Source of the DNA: Arthrobotrys musiformis
Taxonomy: Eukaryota > Ascomycota > Orbiliomycetes > Orbiliales > Orbiliaceae
DNA: 64,000 nt
Direction: 5' to 3'
NCBI GenBank assembly: GCA_036971715.1
Contig: JAVHJL010000002.1
Location: 2,078,501 to 2,142,500 of the forward strand
This document shows, in pieces, positions 1 to 11,210 of this stretch. The position numbers and the translations under genes are program-made. Position 1 is the stretch's first letter. The number at the start of each line of letters is the position of its first letter. The notes beneath the pieces are model-generated. The model was not told the DNA's origin. It saw nothing but the letters and a program-made list of their open reading frames with translations, and made no database searches.

Positions 1-817
1 GTCGTTCAATCCATTGGAAATGCCAAATCTTCAAAGGTGTCTATCGCGTTGGCAGTCTGGTCCGAGACAAAACCGTCAATTTATTTTGCCCTATGATAGG
101 GAGCGATTGCCCGAACGTTGACTCAACCTTGTAGTTACACAAACCAAATAAATATAAACTCTAACCTTTTGACATGACCCTGTTTTAGGAAATTGAGTTC
201 AAATCAAATTAGACACAATATAAGCTTATAGATAGGTGATTGATAGCTACTAAATACGCTTCATAAAACTAACAGGTATCATCCCCGAAGCTCTTTAGCA
301 TGTAGCCTACGAGGATCCACTCAAGCAAGGCTATTTTCCGCACACACATCGAAAAACTTGCCGCTGGCACTACCCATATTAATATCACTTTGCCCAGGCC
401 AATATAATCAATAGCTACAGTGCCATCATAGTACTCCTTGTATGTATATAGAGACAGACAGCTTCCTTGCATCGAGAAATGAAAAATTCATATGAGTTAT
501 TAAGGAAATTAACATTTAGATGCTTCAATACGCTATGAATTACATAAATTAAACCGAAAGATCCCAGGAGTGGGTACCTGAGGATCCCAGGACATGATAT
601 ACGCATATACTGTTCTCGTACCCAAACCATATAATATGCAAGAATGTAAACATAAATTGGACCCACAATGCCACGCCGATAAAGCTCCCTCCAATGCAAC
701 CATCCAGAAACAGCCCCGCAGAAAGTGCAAAATTCACTATATAAAGCAGTTCAAATTTCAAAATAGCAAAACAAACCCCGACTCTTATCGGTTACAATCC
801 ATACTCTCCGTTCAAAC
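1..817. other. AT-rich intergenic stretch
   Basis: No gene is supported here. The sequence is AT-rich and carries only short overlapping ORFs on both strands without family resemblance or coherent splice structure. It lies downstream of the Cys-rich secreted protein gene, so the part nearest 817 is probably its 3' flank. Confidence 0.5.
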
Positions 818-1285
818 TCAGCCGAAGAGGCAGGGACCGCAGACGTAGGTCGAACATACAACCTCCAGCCCGTTCTCCTTCATGCCGATTTTCGAACACA
901 TACGGACGAGGCCGACGCATTTAGACTTGAACGATCTAGGATTAATGCAGGCCGGGTCCTCGGGTTTCCCAGGTGCTCCGCCGCAGCATTCGCACAGTTG
1001 TTTCTTGCCACTCCAGCACTCGCCGCCATTTCCTACAGTGAAATTTTTTCACGTCAGTTTTTACAGTGTTCTTTTTTTGGTTATATGGTCATTGGTTCCG
1101 AAATTTTTACCTGAGCTGGAAAATACTCCAGTTCCTTTGCAGGTACGACCGGCTAGTTTGGTAGGGCATTTGGAGTTGCAGAACGGTGCCGTACCCTCCC
1201 AGTATTTAACGCAATTGGCGGTAGCCAATTCAAAGAGGCCGGAAGCGAGGATAACAGTGGTGGCCGTAAGAATCGAGAACTTCAT
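818..1285 (-). CDS. small secreted 14-cysteine protein
   Basis: Two exons on the minus strand, 1285-1111 and 1032-818, separated by a 78-nt GT-AG intron, give 129 aa. Residues 1-23 form a typical signal peptide (MKFSI start, hydrophobic core, cleavage near ATA-NC). The mature chain has 14 cysteines (25, 36, 40, 49, 64, 72, 74, 75, 87, 97, 104, 118, 123, 126), an even number that fits seven disulfides. Two motifs stand out: WEGTAPFC at the N-terminus and GGECWSGKKQLCECC just after the splice junction. From memory, a W-x-GTAPFC...C-W-x-G-x-K-x-LC pattern recurs in uncharacterised secreted proteins of fungi and some animals, but no function is known to me. It could be an effector-like, antimicrobial or cell-wall protein. 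The splice model is well supported because the reading phase is kept and the Cys-rich pattern continues across it. Confidence 0.8.
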
Positions 1286-1788
1286 GATGCTTAATTGGAT
1301 GTTCGTGTGATGGGATATTAGGGTATCCGAATTTCAAATAAATAGAGGAGAGCGATTAACCGTCTTTCAGGTCCAGTAGAAGGAATTTGAAAAGAAATAA
1401 GATATAGTAATATCAATTGATCAAGATTGTATGTTGTGATGGATGAACTCGAATTCTTTGCTCTATGATGGACTATCAAATGAAGCAATCCGCTCTATAT
1501 TTATAAATTGCGAAATCCTACTGTGAACTCTTGTAATCATAAAAGTCTCACGATGCCAACATTGCGTCTATGACACCCAAGAGTCTTGAGTTCTAGAAAA
1601 GTAACCGTAAAATCTTCGAAAGGCGTACACCTCGAAGGAGGCGTTACAAGACTCGTAGTTTTGAAAAATGCAGATATATATCGATATCCATGACTTCAAC
1701 AGGATACAAAGTCACAGCCACCACTTCATAATGCGGAAGGTACTTCGGTTGGATGTTGGATTATTCTTAGGCCTGGGCTCCGCGAATA
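1286..1788. other. intergenic, upstream of the Cys-rich gene
   Basis: This should hold the promoter and 5' leader of the minus-strand secreted-protein gene. I see no convincing coding sequence. The ORF starting at 1668 on the plus strand has no recognisable features. Confidence 0.4.
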
Positions 1789-2283
1789 TCAGAAATCTCG
1801 GCACCAACATTTCGCTCGGGGTTTCCTTAATCGTCGGAATTGAGTTGGCAGAGTATGTAATCTGTTATAAATTTGGTATACTATCAACCTTGCACTTATG
1901 GTTTCACAGGGTCCTAGGGCTGCATAGAGGTTACAGAGCATCCCTAAGCTTCCCCGGACCAAAGTCACACAAACGAACCGCCTTGTCAAGTTCTTAGATT
2001 CATTTAGCTCCAGAATGTAAGTATTATGTAAAGATGCGGTTGGAATAAATATTTCTTCGCAGTTTGTTGGCGTACCATCCGAAACTAGAGTGGTTATCCG
2101 CCATGGCAAAGGCAGTGCCTTCGAATCCGACAAAACTGCAAAACTGAAGCTCTCGGGATTTTCCGTTCCTCCATTACACGAGACATTGACAGGGACGAGG
2201 CTATGCAAATTCATCCCATGGTCGTAGTAGCGCAGCCAATCGGCCCATAACATCCGAGAGTTACAAGTTAGGTTGATAACCAA
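1789..2283 (-). pseudogene. possible decayed secreted/glycoprotein gene fragment
   Basis: A minus-strand open frame of about 164 codons has no ATG start; the nearest upstream in-frame stop is at about 2305, and no ATG precedes it in a plausible exon as far as about 2480. The first about 110 residues look like real protein: mixed composition, several Trp/Tyr, and N-glycosylation sequons (NLT, NVS, NES, NLT). The tail after about residue 110 looks random. I do not recognise the family. It may be a remnant exon of a secreted beta-rich protein, or a real internal exon whose flanking exons I cannot find. It may equally be chance. Confidence 0.25.
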
Positions 2284-4633
2284 TGCTGGCCAGTACTTGC
2301 TGTTTTAAGCTTGGTTCCTGTCCTCTATTCGATTCGTGAAAGCAGTGTGAATTGTAATTTTTTCTAAACGAAAAATGATAATTGAGCCTTGAAAGAAGAC
2401 ACTCGGGGCAGATGAGTTAAACAAAAAGACAAAAATTGAAATTACCCTCTTATGAAAGTAATGGCTACCAAATTTGTATCAACTGGCGCAACATGCTAAC
2501 GGCTGCTCGAGGTGAGCGCCGAATACCACAACAACGCATTCTATATTGGTCCACCCTAGGTGAGGCTGGGAACGAGACCAGTACCCGACTGTCGCATGCT
2601 CCAGCAGTACTGCAAAAGTAATTCAACTTTGGTTATGGCTGGAATATTAGCCAGTAGCACGGCAAGCCGAGCGAGGTAGTCAAGCAAAGTATGTAGCCTT
2701 TTTGGCTCAACATCTAGAATACCATTCGCACCCCTCGCACTCCGAGAATTCTCGTTATTTTCTAATTATAGGGATCAACTATAGCAATGCTCATGCATCC
2801 ATGCAGTACAGCACACGAGTATCACAGGTACGGGCTCGAGGCGGCAATTACACAAAAATAACGGTGGGGCGGTCTAGCATAGTGCAAATTCAAATACTAA
2901 AGTCAATGCGAACCAATAACCTGCTGTTGCGTGTTGAGGGAAACACCCGAGTGCTGTATATAATCCGCATAGAAGGTGGCTATTAAAGTGCTTGGAAGGG
3001 CACTTAATCTACGGCATATTATATAGTGATACAAATTGCCGTCCACCAGAAAGGCTGGCCCCTTTTTCCAACAGACACGAGTAACGGAGCTATGGCTCCT
3101 GAAATTGCTAGTGGGTTCAATTGTTCCAAGATACCTAGATATTGGAATTATATCAATTGCAAATCTGGAGGCTATAAACTGCGAGCAAAATAGGAATTCT
3201 AATCCATGTGTTATTTCAGGTATTCGGAATTATGGAGTACACCCTTAAATTCAACCCAACATTGAACAGAAAAGAAACCCCAGGCAAAATTTACCCTAAA
3301 ACTAAAAACTAAATTTATGAATATATAGATAAAGGGAGCTTCTCGCGCGAGCTCTTACGATGTCGATAGCGATAGCCACACGGCCGTGACTGAGCGACCT
3401 TGTAATAATTCGTCCTAAAAGCGTCTCACACACAGTCAAAGCCCCAAGTCAACAAGCTTGGACCAGAAATCGACCTGATTCGTGTCTATCTCCTTCATGG
3501 TCGTTTCTCTGAGAAATCACAATCACAAGAAAGTATCGAAAACGCCTTCGCTACGAATGTGCCCCGCCCTTGCTAATAAACTACGGCCGGCTTTTTCTTC
3601 AGGATAAACTACTCAGCCCGAGTACAGAGCTAAAAGGTATATGCCTAGGTATATACATATTTTCTTGAGATATATTTATATGTCGATATATAAATCACAG
3701 CTTGGTAGGCCGGCCATGCCACCAACCCACCAGCCAGAAACTTCCCAAAATATCTATAATTTTCCTTTTTTTTCCCCTCGAACCCCCAAACCTATGCATA
3801 TCCTGTCAGCGATTTTTCAAGTTTAAATGCTCGACGTGTTGGAAGCCAGATAGTGCGGCACAATGCGGCTAGTTTGTATGCGGCATCAGCAAGATGATGC
3901 TGGAAATCACTGCTTCTTTGGGGGCTAAAGCCACAAGACTGAAAGCAGTAACATTGTGCATGTGTCTGTCCATCGACCCCACTTTTCGGATAATCTGGAC
4001 CGTAACATAGCGTGGAGCCAAGAGCGATTCGAAAGTGCAGTTTCATAGGCGGACAGAGCCACAAGAATCGAAGTCCCTTTTGTCGACACTCAAGCTCAAG
4101 TCCTCACTCGCAGTCCCAATTAATATCTTGCCCAGGACCCATTCAACTACCGTATGTAGACACCCATACACGCATCTACTCCTAAAACCGCAGCCCCCGA
4201 GTGAATTGCGGAGCCCAAAAGTTACCATCTGTTCGTTCCATGTTGATTCGTTATTGAGCTAGTCAATTAAAAGTAAATTGTGTTGGAGGCCTCGGAAGCA
4301 GCCGTTGGCACGCTACCGTTTGACCTGCGGCTTTTATCTTGGCTTCGAATTGTCGGCAGGTTCACTTGCACTTGCAGGCAGCTGCGTTCGTGGAACAATT
4401 GCAAAAGGCGCCTCAGCTGCGGCTTATCCTCTGCCCTTCTTTCCCCCCCATCGGCATCCTCGATCAAGTCTTTCGGCGCTGTCATACAGATTCATTTCTT
4501 TCGTTCCAGGTGGACATCTGGCCAGCCCCAGAATCGAAAATATCTCGGAATATCCACAGTAGTCCCCATTTGATTCTATTCTTTACGGTGTTCTAGTTCT
4601 GCCTGCGTACGCAAGCGTTTCTCAGCCGTCAAC
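2284..4633. other. 2.3 kb intergenic stretch before the metacaspase
   Basis: Only short, overlapping ORFs without family resemblance, several of them on opposite strands over the same bases (for example around 4035-4600). The last 300 bases should contain the metacaspase promoter and 5' leader. No RNA gene or transposon signature was seen. Confidence 0.4.
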
Positions 4634-4664
4634 ATGTCGTACTATCCGGGTAGCCACGCCCACA

Positions 4665-4701
<37 letters not shown>

Positions 4702-6522
4702 CTACCCTCCCCAGGGTCCTCCCCAAGGAGGCTACTATTCGTAAGTTCGGCCTGCCGTAGAGTATCCGATCAGCCATATGACTGACCCGTAGACCTTCCG
4801 TCTAGCCCGCCTGCCCAGCAGGGGTATGGCAACTACCCCCCACAAAACCAGTACAGCTCCCCGCCTCCACAGTACCCTCCCCAACAACAATATGGAAACT
4901 ACGGGCCACCGTCTGGACCACCCCCGAGGGCCGATTACAACTACCCGGTACGTATCTTTTCGGTCATAGGAACCATTATTGTATTTTCTCATAGTAATTT
5001 TGTCTATCCAGCCGCCAAACCAACAGCAATACGGAAACTATGGCCCACCATCCGGACCACCTCCTCAAGGTGGTGGGTATTATCCACCACCCAATGTCCA
5101 GCATGTTCAGCATTCCAATGATAACTACGGGCATACCGAGGGTCCAAGACCAAGTATGAACATAACAATGTCATGTCCACTAGGGGGTTAAAGACTAATA
5201 AATGATATAGACATGGCAAGTTATAACAATAATGACTACATGAGGGGAAACCACAACGCTCCTCGGCCAGCTCAAGGTCCACAGTCGTTCGGACAGGGGC
5301 TCAACTACAATTGGGTTCCCAGCAAGTGCACGGGACGCAGAAAGGCTTTGTTGATCGGTATCAACTATTTTGGGCAACGTGGACAGCTTAGAGGCTGTAT
5401 CAACGACGTTCGTTAATTTCCCAGCTCCTATAATATGTCTCGGTTGCTCATCAAAATCATTAGGTCAAAAATATGAAAACTTTCTTGAACGAGCGCTACG
5501 GGTATGCCTTGGAAGATATGGTTATCTTAACAGACGATCAACAGAATCCGTCTAGCCAGCCTACAAAGGCGAATATTATCCGGGCTATGTATTGGTTGGT
5601 AAAAGATGCAAGGCCAGATGACTCCCTGTTCTTCCATTACTCCGGCCATGGTGGCCAACAAAAGGATACAGATGGTGACGAGGACGACGGTAAGGCCCAT
5701 TGAACGGATACCGTTACCGAAATTTACTAACATTGACGCAGGATATGATGAAACAATCTACCCTGTCGATTTCCGTACCTCCGGTATGATTGTTGACGAT
5801 GAAATGCACAGAATCATGTAGGCGACGTGTTCCCCTCTTAGTAAACGACCCGTACACTAAATTATTACAACAGGGTCGGTTCGCTTCAGCCAGGTGTCAG
5901 ATTGACAGCCATCTTCGATTCTTGTCACTCTGGATCGGCCTTAGATCTACCCTACCTCTACTCCACCAAGGGTGTACTCAAGGAGCCAGATCTGGCGAAG
6001 GAGGCCGGCATGGGTCTTCTCGGCGCTCTCGCTTCGTTCAGTCGAAACGATCTTGCCGGCGCTGCTTCGTCGATTGGAGGAATTTTCAAAATGGCTACTG
6101 TCGGAGCCAAAGCCAACGCTGTGGCGAAGCGAACCAAGACATCCCCTGCAGATGTTATTCAGTGGTCTGGTTCAAAGGATGTGCAAACATCGTATGTTAT
6201 TTCGCCCATACGTTTAAACGCATTTCCGAGTGTCGAAAATACTAACAATTGCGTGTAGGGCCGATACATTCGAAGGCGGTGAAGCAACTGGCGCTATGAG
6301 TTACGCTTTCATCAGTGCGCTGAAGAGGAACCCACAGCAGAGCTACCATGAACTCCTCAACAACATTCGTGAAGAATTAGAAGGTAAATACCAGCAGAAG
6401 CCACAGTTGAGCTGTAGCCATCCATTAGGTAAGTTGCTTAATATCCCCTGCCACAACTCTTTACCATAAACGCCCCTAACATGAACTCCAATTCAGACAC
6501 GAGCACTTTGTACGTCATGTAA
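4634..6522 (+). CDS. type I metacaspase
   Basis: Nine exons: 4634-4740, 4806-4947, 5012-5153, 5211-5407, 5464-5689, 5742-5817, 5874-6191, 6259-6428, 6497-6522; 467 aa. Metacaspases are Arg/Lys-specific cysteine proteases of the caspase fold, linked in fungi to stress response, protein quality control and cell death. Residues 1 to about 165 are a Pro/Gln/Tyr/Gly-rich prodomain that includes 11 consecutive Gln. The catalytic domain starts near RRKALLIGINY (about residue 172). The catalytic His is in HYSGHGG (His258) and the catalytic Cys in DSCHSG (Cys314). The Ca-site-like acidic stretch DTDGDEDD follows the His motif. The end SHPLDTSTLYVM matches family C-termini. Three prodomain exons are short and repeat-like. 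The junction at IND/VKNMKTFL fixes the exon 4/5 splice; a donor four bases downstream (GT at 5412-5413) would shift the frame. Length is typical of the yeast Mca1/Aspergillus casA/casB family. Confidence 0.95.
4667..4699 (+). repeat. (CAG)11 microsatellite coding for polyGln
   Basis: Eleven uninterrupted CAG codons follow Asn11 of the metacaspase prodomain. Pure CAG tracts are slippage-prone, so the Gln number probably varies between isolates. Gln-rich prodomains of yeast Mca1 are known to promote aggregation. Confidence 0.95.
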
Positions 6523-7147
6523 GCCATTCTGTGAGAACGATGTGTTCCTCTCCAAGATTGCTGGGGTTTCCTTTTTCTACATTTCGCATGTGTTTAAAAT
6601 GAATTCGACGGGATAAAACAACGGGAAGAACAATACTTTTAAGACAGGAATGGGAAATTTCACTCTTTGTTTAAGCCGTGCATCTGGCTTTTCTTGCGGT
6701 ACAGTACTTTCGGGCAGGCAATGTATCTTTATCCTTTGTACCTACTGGTTTTATATGTCACCGAACAGCTTATCACAGCTCCATCCTCTCCCCTAGAAAC
6801 GGGGCTTGAAGCCCGCAAGCTGATCTCGACTCTGATCAGCGGCCGCAATACGTTCACATAAACCTCTTAGACACATCGCAGTGTGAAAATATGCATATTT
6901 ACTATACAGCCAGACCATCGACTTCTCATCTGCCTCCTCGTCTTCTCATCCTCCTCTCCTTCCTCTCCTACCCCTCCCCTCCCTCCCCCGTCTTCTCCCT
7001 ATCATTGACTTCCCTTCTCGAGATCCCATACGCTTCTCGACTGCTTTATCACTCTAGGGCCTGCCTTCCTTCATATCTCTTTATTTCTCTTCTCTGATAT
7101 ATCGACGTCCCCACGAGGGTACCATTGGTGTGCCTAACTAGTCGAGA
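6523..7147. other. intergenic; pyrimidine-rich leader at 6920-7095
   Basis: Follows the metacaspase stop and precedes the next plus-strand ATG. Positions about 6920-7095 are a strong CT-rich tract on the coding strand, a common feature just upstream of fungal transcription starts. No coding sequence is supported. Confidence 0.5.
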
Positions 7148-8724
7148 ATGGCTCCTCCAAAGAAATCACAGACTTGCAAAGGGTGTACCAGCTCACAGCC
7201 GAACCTCCGTCTTCGTCCCGGTGCCCAAAGCACGCCTAGCTTAAACAGTCGGTCGCCAAAGCGAGGGGGTACCGGACAAAAGGTATCTGGGGCCTCCAAT
7301 CGGCCTGCCCTTAAGCCAGTTCAAAGTACCAACAATATCCCAAATAATCGGAGGATCGAACTTGCAAGTACGCCTCCGAGTGCTGAGGCTGAAAACACCA
7401 TAGAACCGAGAATTCAAACCCTCTTGAGGTTGGCAGGTATGATATGAGAGTTTTTCCTCACGCATTATTCACCATACTCGACTCTTGTTGTGAGCTCTAA
7501 CCCACTCTCATAGATTGCTCCATCGATGAAATCTTTCGTGATTTTGCGCCAAGTCAGTCTGAAACTCCACCTCAAAGATGGGCAAAGTTGTATCAGGAAG
7601 CCACAGGGTACAGCAGTGTTGTGAGGTGGTATGACGGACCTGACGATGAGTCCGGCGGCGATTCCGACGACGACTCCAGCGATCCTCCTCTTTTGTCAAG
7701 GGAGGAGCCTCTGAGCGATACCGAGATCGATGATAAAAAAGGTAAAAGACCTGTTACCGGCAAAAACAGCCCTGCTCACGCTTTAAAATACCCAAATGAT
7801 CAGCCAGGTGAAGCGGGCCCTAGTACCCTCCAGGCCTCTAGCAGTGAAGCTACCCCCAGCGCTCCTAGGCAAGACAACAAAGCGGGAGACAGCTCTGACG
7901 AAGAGGAGGATCCCGATGCAATTACGCCGGCACCATACATGCCCGATGTACCAGCAGATGAATTTGGCAAACCAGTTGACATGGTCCAAAATCCGCCTCC
8001 AAATGAATACACTAAAGCATTCCCTGCCAGTAAGCGTATGCCTATCCCCAAGACAATCCGGGATAAACCCTTTGCATATCCAGGAGCCCACCCTCATAAA
8101 ATGAAATTTAAAGAATGTGGCCATATGTCGCACGTTGACGTCGTATGCGAAGAAACGAATCCTGGAATCTGCAAACAAAATCAGCAATTAACGTTGGAGG
8201 GCCGTTGCGACCTTTGCAGAGTAGCCATCGCTGCTGAAGCATCCCTGAGTCGAGGTTACAAGATCCGACGATCTATTAGAGGCGTCGGAAGCTGGATTAA
8301 TCGGACAGCTCGTTCAATTGCCCGTCGGGGCCGCCGAAAGCCTATACCCAAAGAAATGCGAACGGAAACGTCTGTTACAGACCCAACCGCATCATCAAAT
8401 CAACAAAAAGGTACGGGGTCATCCGCGGCTGCAGGGCCAATAGGAACACAAAGGTCGCACGGCCACTCGGCTTCGGGTACATCTAAGCCTGGTTCTACAG
8501 TAGGCAAGGCTAGCCACAGTAGTGATGGGCCGAGTAGGGAAACGCCCATATTCGAGGGCCGTGGGCCAGCACCAGGGACGGCCGGTCTTCCGCTACCCAA
8601 CCAACCTATGACCCCCGAAGAGCAGGCAAGACTACGAAGACTGCGAGGTCCAACGGGTAGCTCTGTTGGAGCAGGGGGGGCCGACCCAACGCTCCACTTC
8701 GATACCGAATCTGATAAGTCTTAG
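7148..8724 (+). CDS. disordered protein with a Cys/His cluster, unknown function
   Basis: Two exons, 7148-7436 and 7514-8724 (77-nt intron), 499 aa. I do not recognise the family. Residues 1 to about 95 are basic and low-complexity, with an early C-x2-C (TCKGCTSS). A short ordered part (SIDEIFRDFAP...RWAKLYQEATGYSSVVRWYDG) follows the splice. Then comes a long acidic Ser/Asp/Glu/Pro-rich stretch. Residues about 290-335 hold the only cysteine-dense core: ECGHMSH (C298, H300, H303), C308, C316 and CDLC (C328, C331), which looks like a zinc- or metal-binding module. It is followed by a basic patch (IRRSIRGVGSWINRTARSI) and a Gly/Ser-rich tail. Phase and the coherent peptide across the junction support the model. 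It may be a lineage-restricted protein of nucleus or cytoplasm; there is no signal peptide or membrane segment. Confidence 0.8.
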
Positions 8725-11078
8725 AGACTTTTTTTGATTCGAGATTTCCCAGATTCGAAGTGAAGGAAGAAAGGAACTAGATACTACTGTTGGAATTTTG
8801 GGCAATGTGTGCTCAACCTTTCCTTTTCCCTTCTTCTCCTTTCTTCTTCCTTAGCTATAAGTTTCCCTTCGAAATGTCTTCGAGATGATGGTGTTGTGGA
8901 TTAGGAGATCCATGTTTGGAGCCTATTCTGATTGTCTCGTCATATCATCCTCTTTTTTTGTGCTGGTCACCCCCTTTGCCTATCAAACTCTCCTTTGATT
9001 CAAATCCTGTTGGAATATCTTCATTTGGCACTCTTTCGACTGGCTTTGAAGGGGTTTAGTGGCTACACATGTACATCGGTTTACTTGGTTCATTCGAACG
9101 GGGGGAATATAAAAATCGAATGAATATTAAGCATTGACTATAAACTGCCTCCTCTTTGCTCCTTTTTCTTTTACAACTGCATCCCACTTGTTTTGTAATG
9201 GCCTATTTCCCCCCTCATTTCTCCTTTCCATTTTCTCTTCTTGTATCATTATTTGCTGGCCAGTTGTTTTGGAGTATTGCTGAGCGCTCGAGGGTTGCAC
9301 CTAGTCTCGAAGCCAGGGTTGTACATATCGGACTTCTTATCGAAAGTGTGAATTTTCGTATATCTTTTGTGTTGCATTAGTTGTTGTAAATTTAGATGAA
9401 ACTATTCCGGATTGGGGATAGTGTTGGATCTCGATCTATAGATCGAAACATTATCGACATTGCATTGACGCCTCTCTTCCCTTTCTTCCGATTTTCTTTC
9501 TTTTAATTTGGGGGGAAAAAAAAAAGTAAAAAGGCAAGAACATATATCAACTAGTAGTACCCTCCCCGACGGCGTATCTTCGATATAAACATCGTGTTTC
9601 TTTTTTTAAAAAAAAACGTGGGGGCGACAATTGCGACGTTATGCTTTGTCGGAAGGGGTGATGTAGCCTCGATGGGTCTGCAATCCACTTAACATGCATG
9701 CATATGCTCACGAGGATCGATCTCACATTTCGCTTTAAAAGTATTTTGTGTACGTATAGTTTTATAGCTGTAGTATAACGACATTTATAACAATAACTTT
9801 AAAAGAAAGAAAAGCAAAAAGGAATACATTAAAGAAAAAGAAACTGAAGAAAAAGGAAAAAAATAATTCGCGCCTGTAGCTTTCGCAAGTCTGATGGATA
9901 TAATTTTTCGCAATTCTAAAATAACTACCCTTTTGAAGTTTTTTCGAAAGGGGGGGTTTTATTTCCCGTTTTTTTTTTTTGTTCTTCCACTTGCTGCTGC
10001 TGCTTCCCCCGCTCCGCCTTTCGATATCAATGGCCCTCCGTGTTCTTTTTTTTTGTCCTTTTTCGGGGTTTTCTTTGAGGCACACCTCATCTTCATTCTT
10101 CCGCCATTTTTTTTTTTATCATTTCACAAAGATATAAACCGCCGCCGTGTACAAATGAGATTACAAGAAAGACCAGGACGAGTTTCACTGTAAGTATATA
10201 AAGAAACAAGATAAAGAGGGAGAGAGACAAATGAGATATTGTTTCCCGATGGAGATGGGTGGAGATGGATATGGCTCGCCAGTTATTCTCGTATATAAAT
10301 GTTTTAAAAAAAGGAAAACATACAAAAAAATGCAGGCAAAAGGGATGTAGTACAGTCTGGAGGTTGATGAAAAAAAAAGGATACCACAGAACGATACGCC
10401 AAAGTTAGGAGATATAACAGGTGTAGAAATACAACAAGGAGAATAGAAGGATAAATGGATAAAAGAAACCGGGAAAAGAATAGCAATTTGTGTAAATAAA
10501 GGAGGAGAGAAAAAGACCGCACACGCAAAAAAGCAACCTTACAATTATGGCAGTGGACCTTAGCTAGCTACTTAGTAGTTGGTTGAGGACCGGAACTTGG
10601 GGGGCAACAGTCGTTACTGGGGCGGCCGTTTACTGGAAGAAAGTGTGAAGGCGTTCTCCCTGTCTTTGTCGAACCACGCAGCCAGCTAAAAGAATCAGTT
10701 CTGAACCATTGTTGAAGAATTGTCGCACCGGAATGATGTAGGAGGGTCGTAACCAGGTGGGTGTGGTGTTTCGAAAGGGCTCTTAACCAAAAGAGGAAAA
10801 AGAGACAAAAAACTACAGGAGAAGAGTCTTTCGAAGAAAAGAAGGGAGGTAGCGTACTGTTAAAGGGCGCACTGTGTAAAATCTCAAGTCGCTAGTTGGT
10901 GATCGATGTTTTTGCCTGTCTGTCGTCGGGGGGGTTTCATCGAGGTACAATGTTGTCTGATGTCGAATGTTTGCCGTACCCTGTTATCCGATACCTCGAC
11001 GAGTTGAATTGAAGATGCTGAGTATATGTGATGAATTAATGCGTAATGGCTGCAACATTGTTGAGTTGGCTCGATGGT
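8725..11078. other. 2.4 kb intergenic, T- and A-run rich
   Basis: Between two convergent genes (the disordered protein on plus, HAP3 on minus), so mostly 3' flanks. Many homopolymer runs lie at 9510-10130 (T8-T12, A8-A10). ORFs here are low-complexity Phe/Lys-rich strings caused by those runs. No RNA gene recognised. Confidence 0.5.
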
Positions 11079-11210
11079 CTAATAACCGTCGGCACCGCTG
11101 ACTCCATTTCCTATGTGATGACCATAAGCGTCGGCATAGCTGCCTTGGCCTTTTTCGATGAATGTTGCATTTAGCGCTTGCCTCGACGCTGTAGTCTGAT
11201 ATGTTGTATC

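Noticed and set aside
882..1310. 142-codon plus-strand ORF over the Cys-rich gene
   Set aside because: It is the antisense shadow of the secreted protein; the minus strand gives a signal peptide and 14 paired cysteines.
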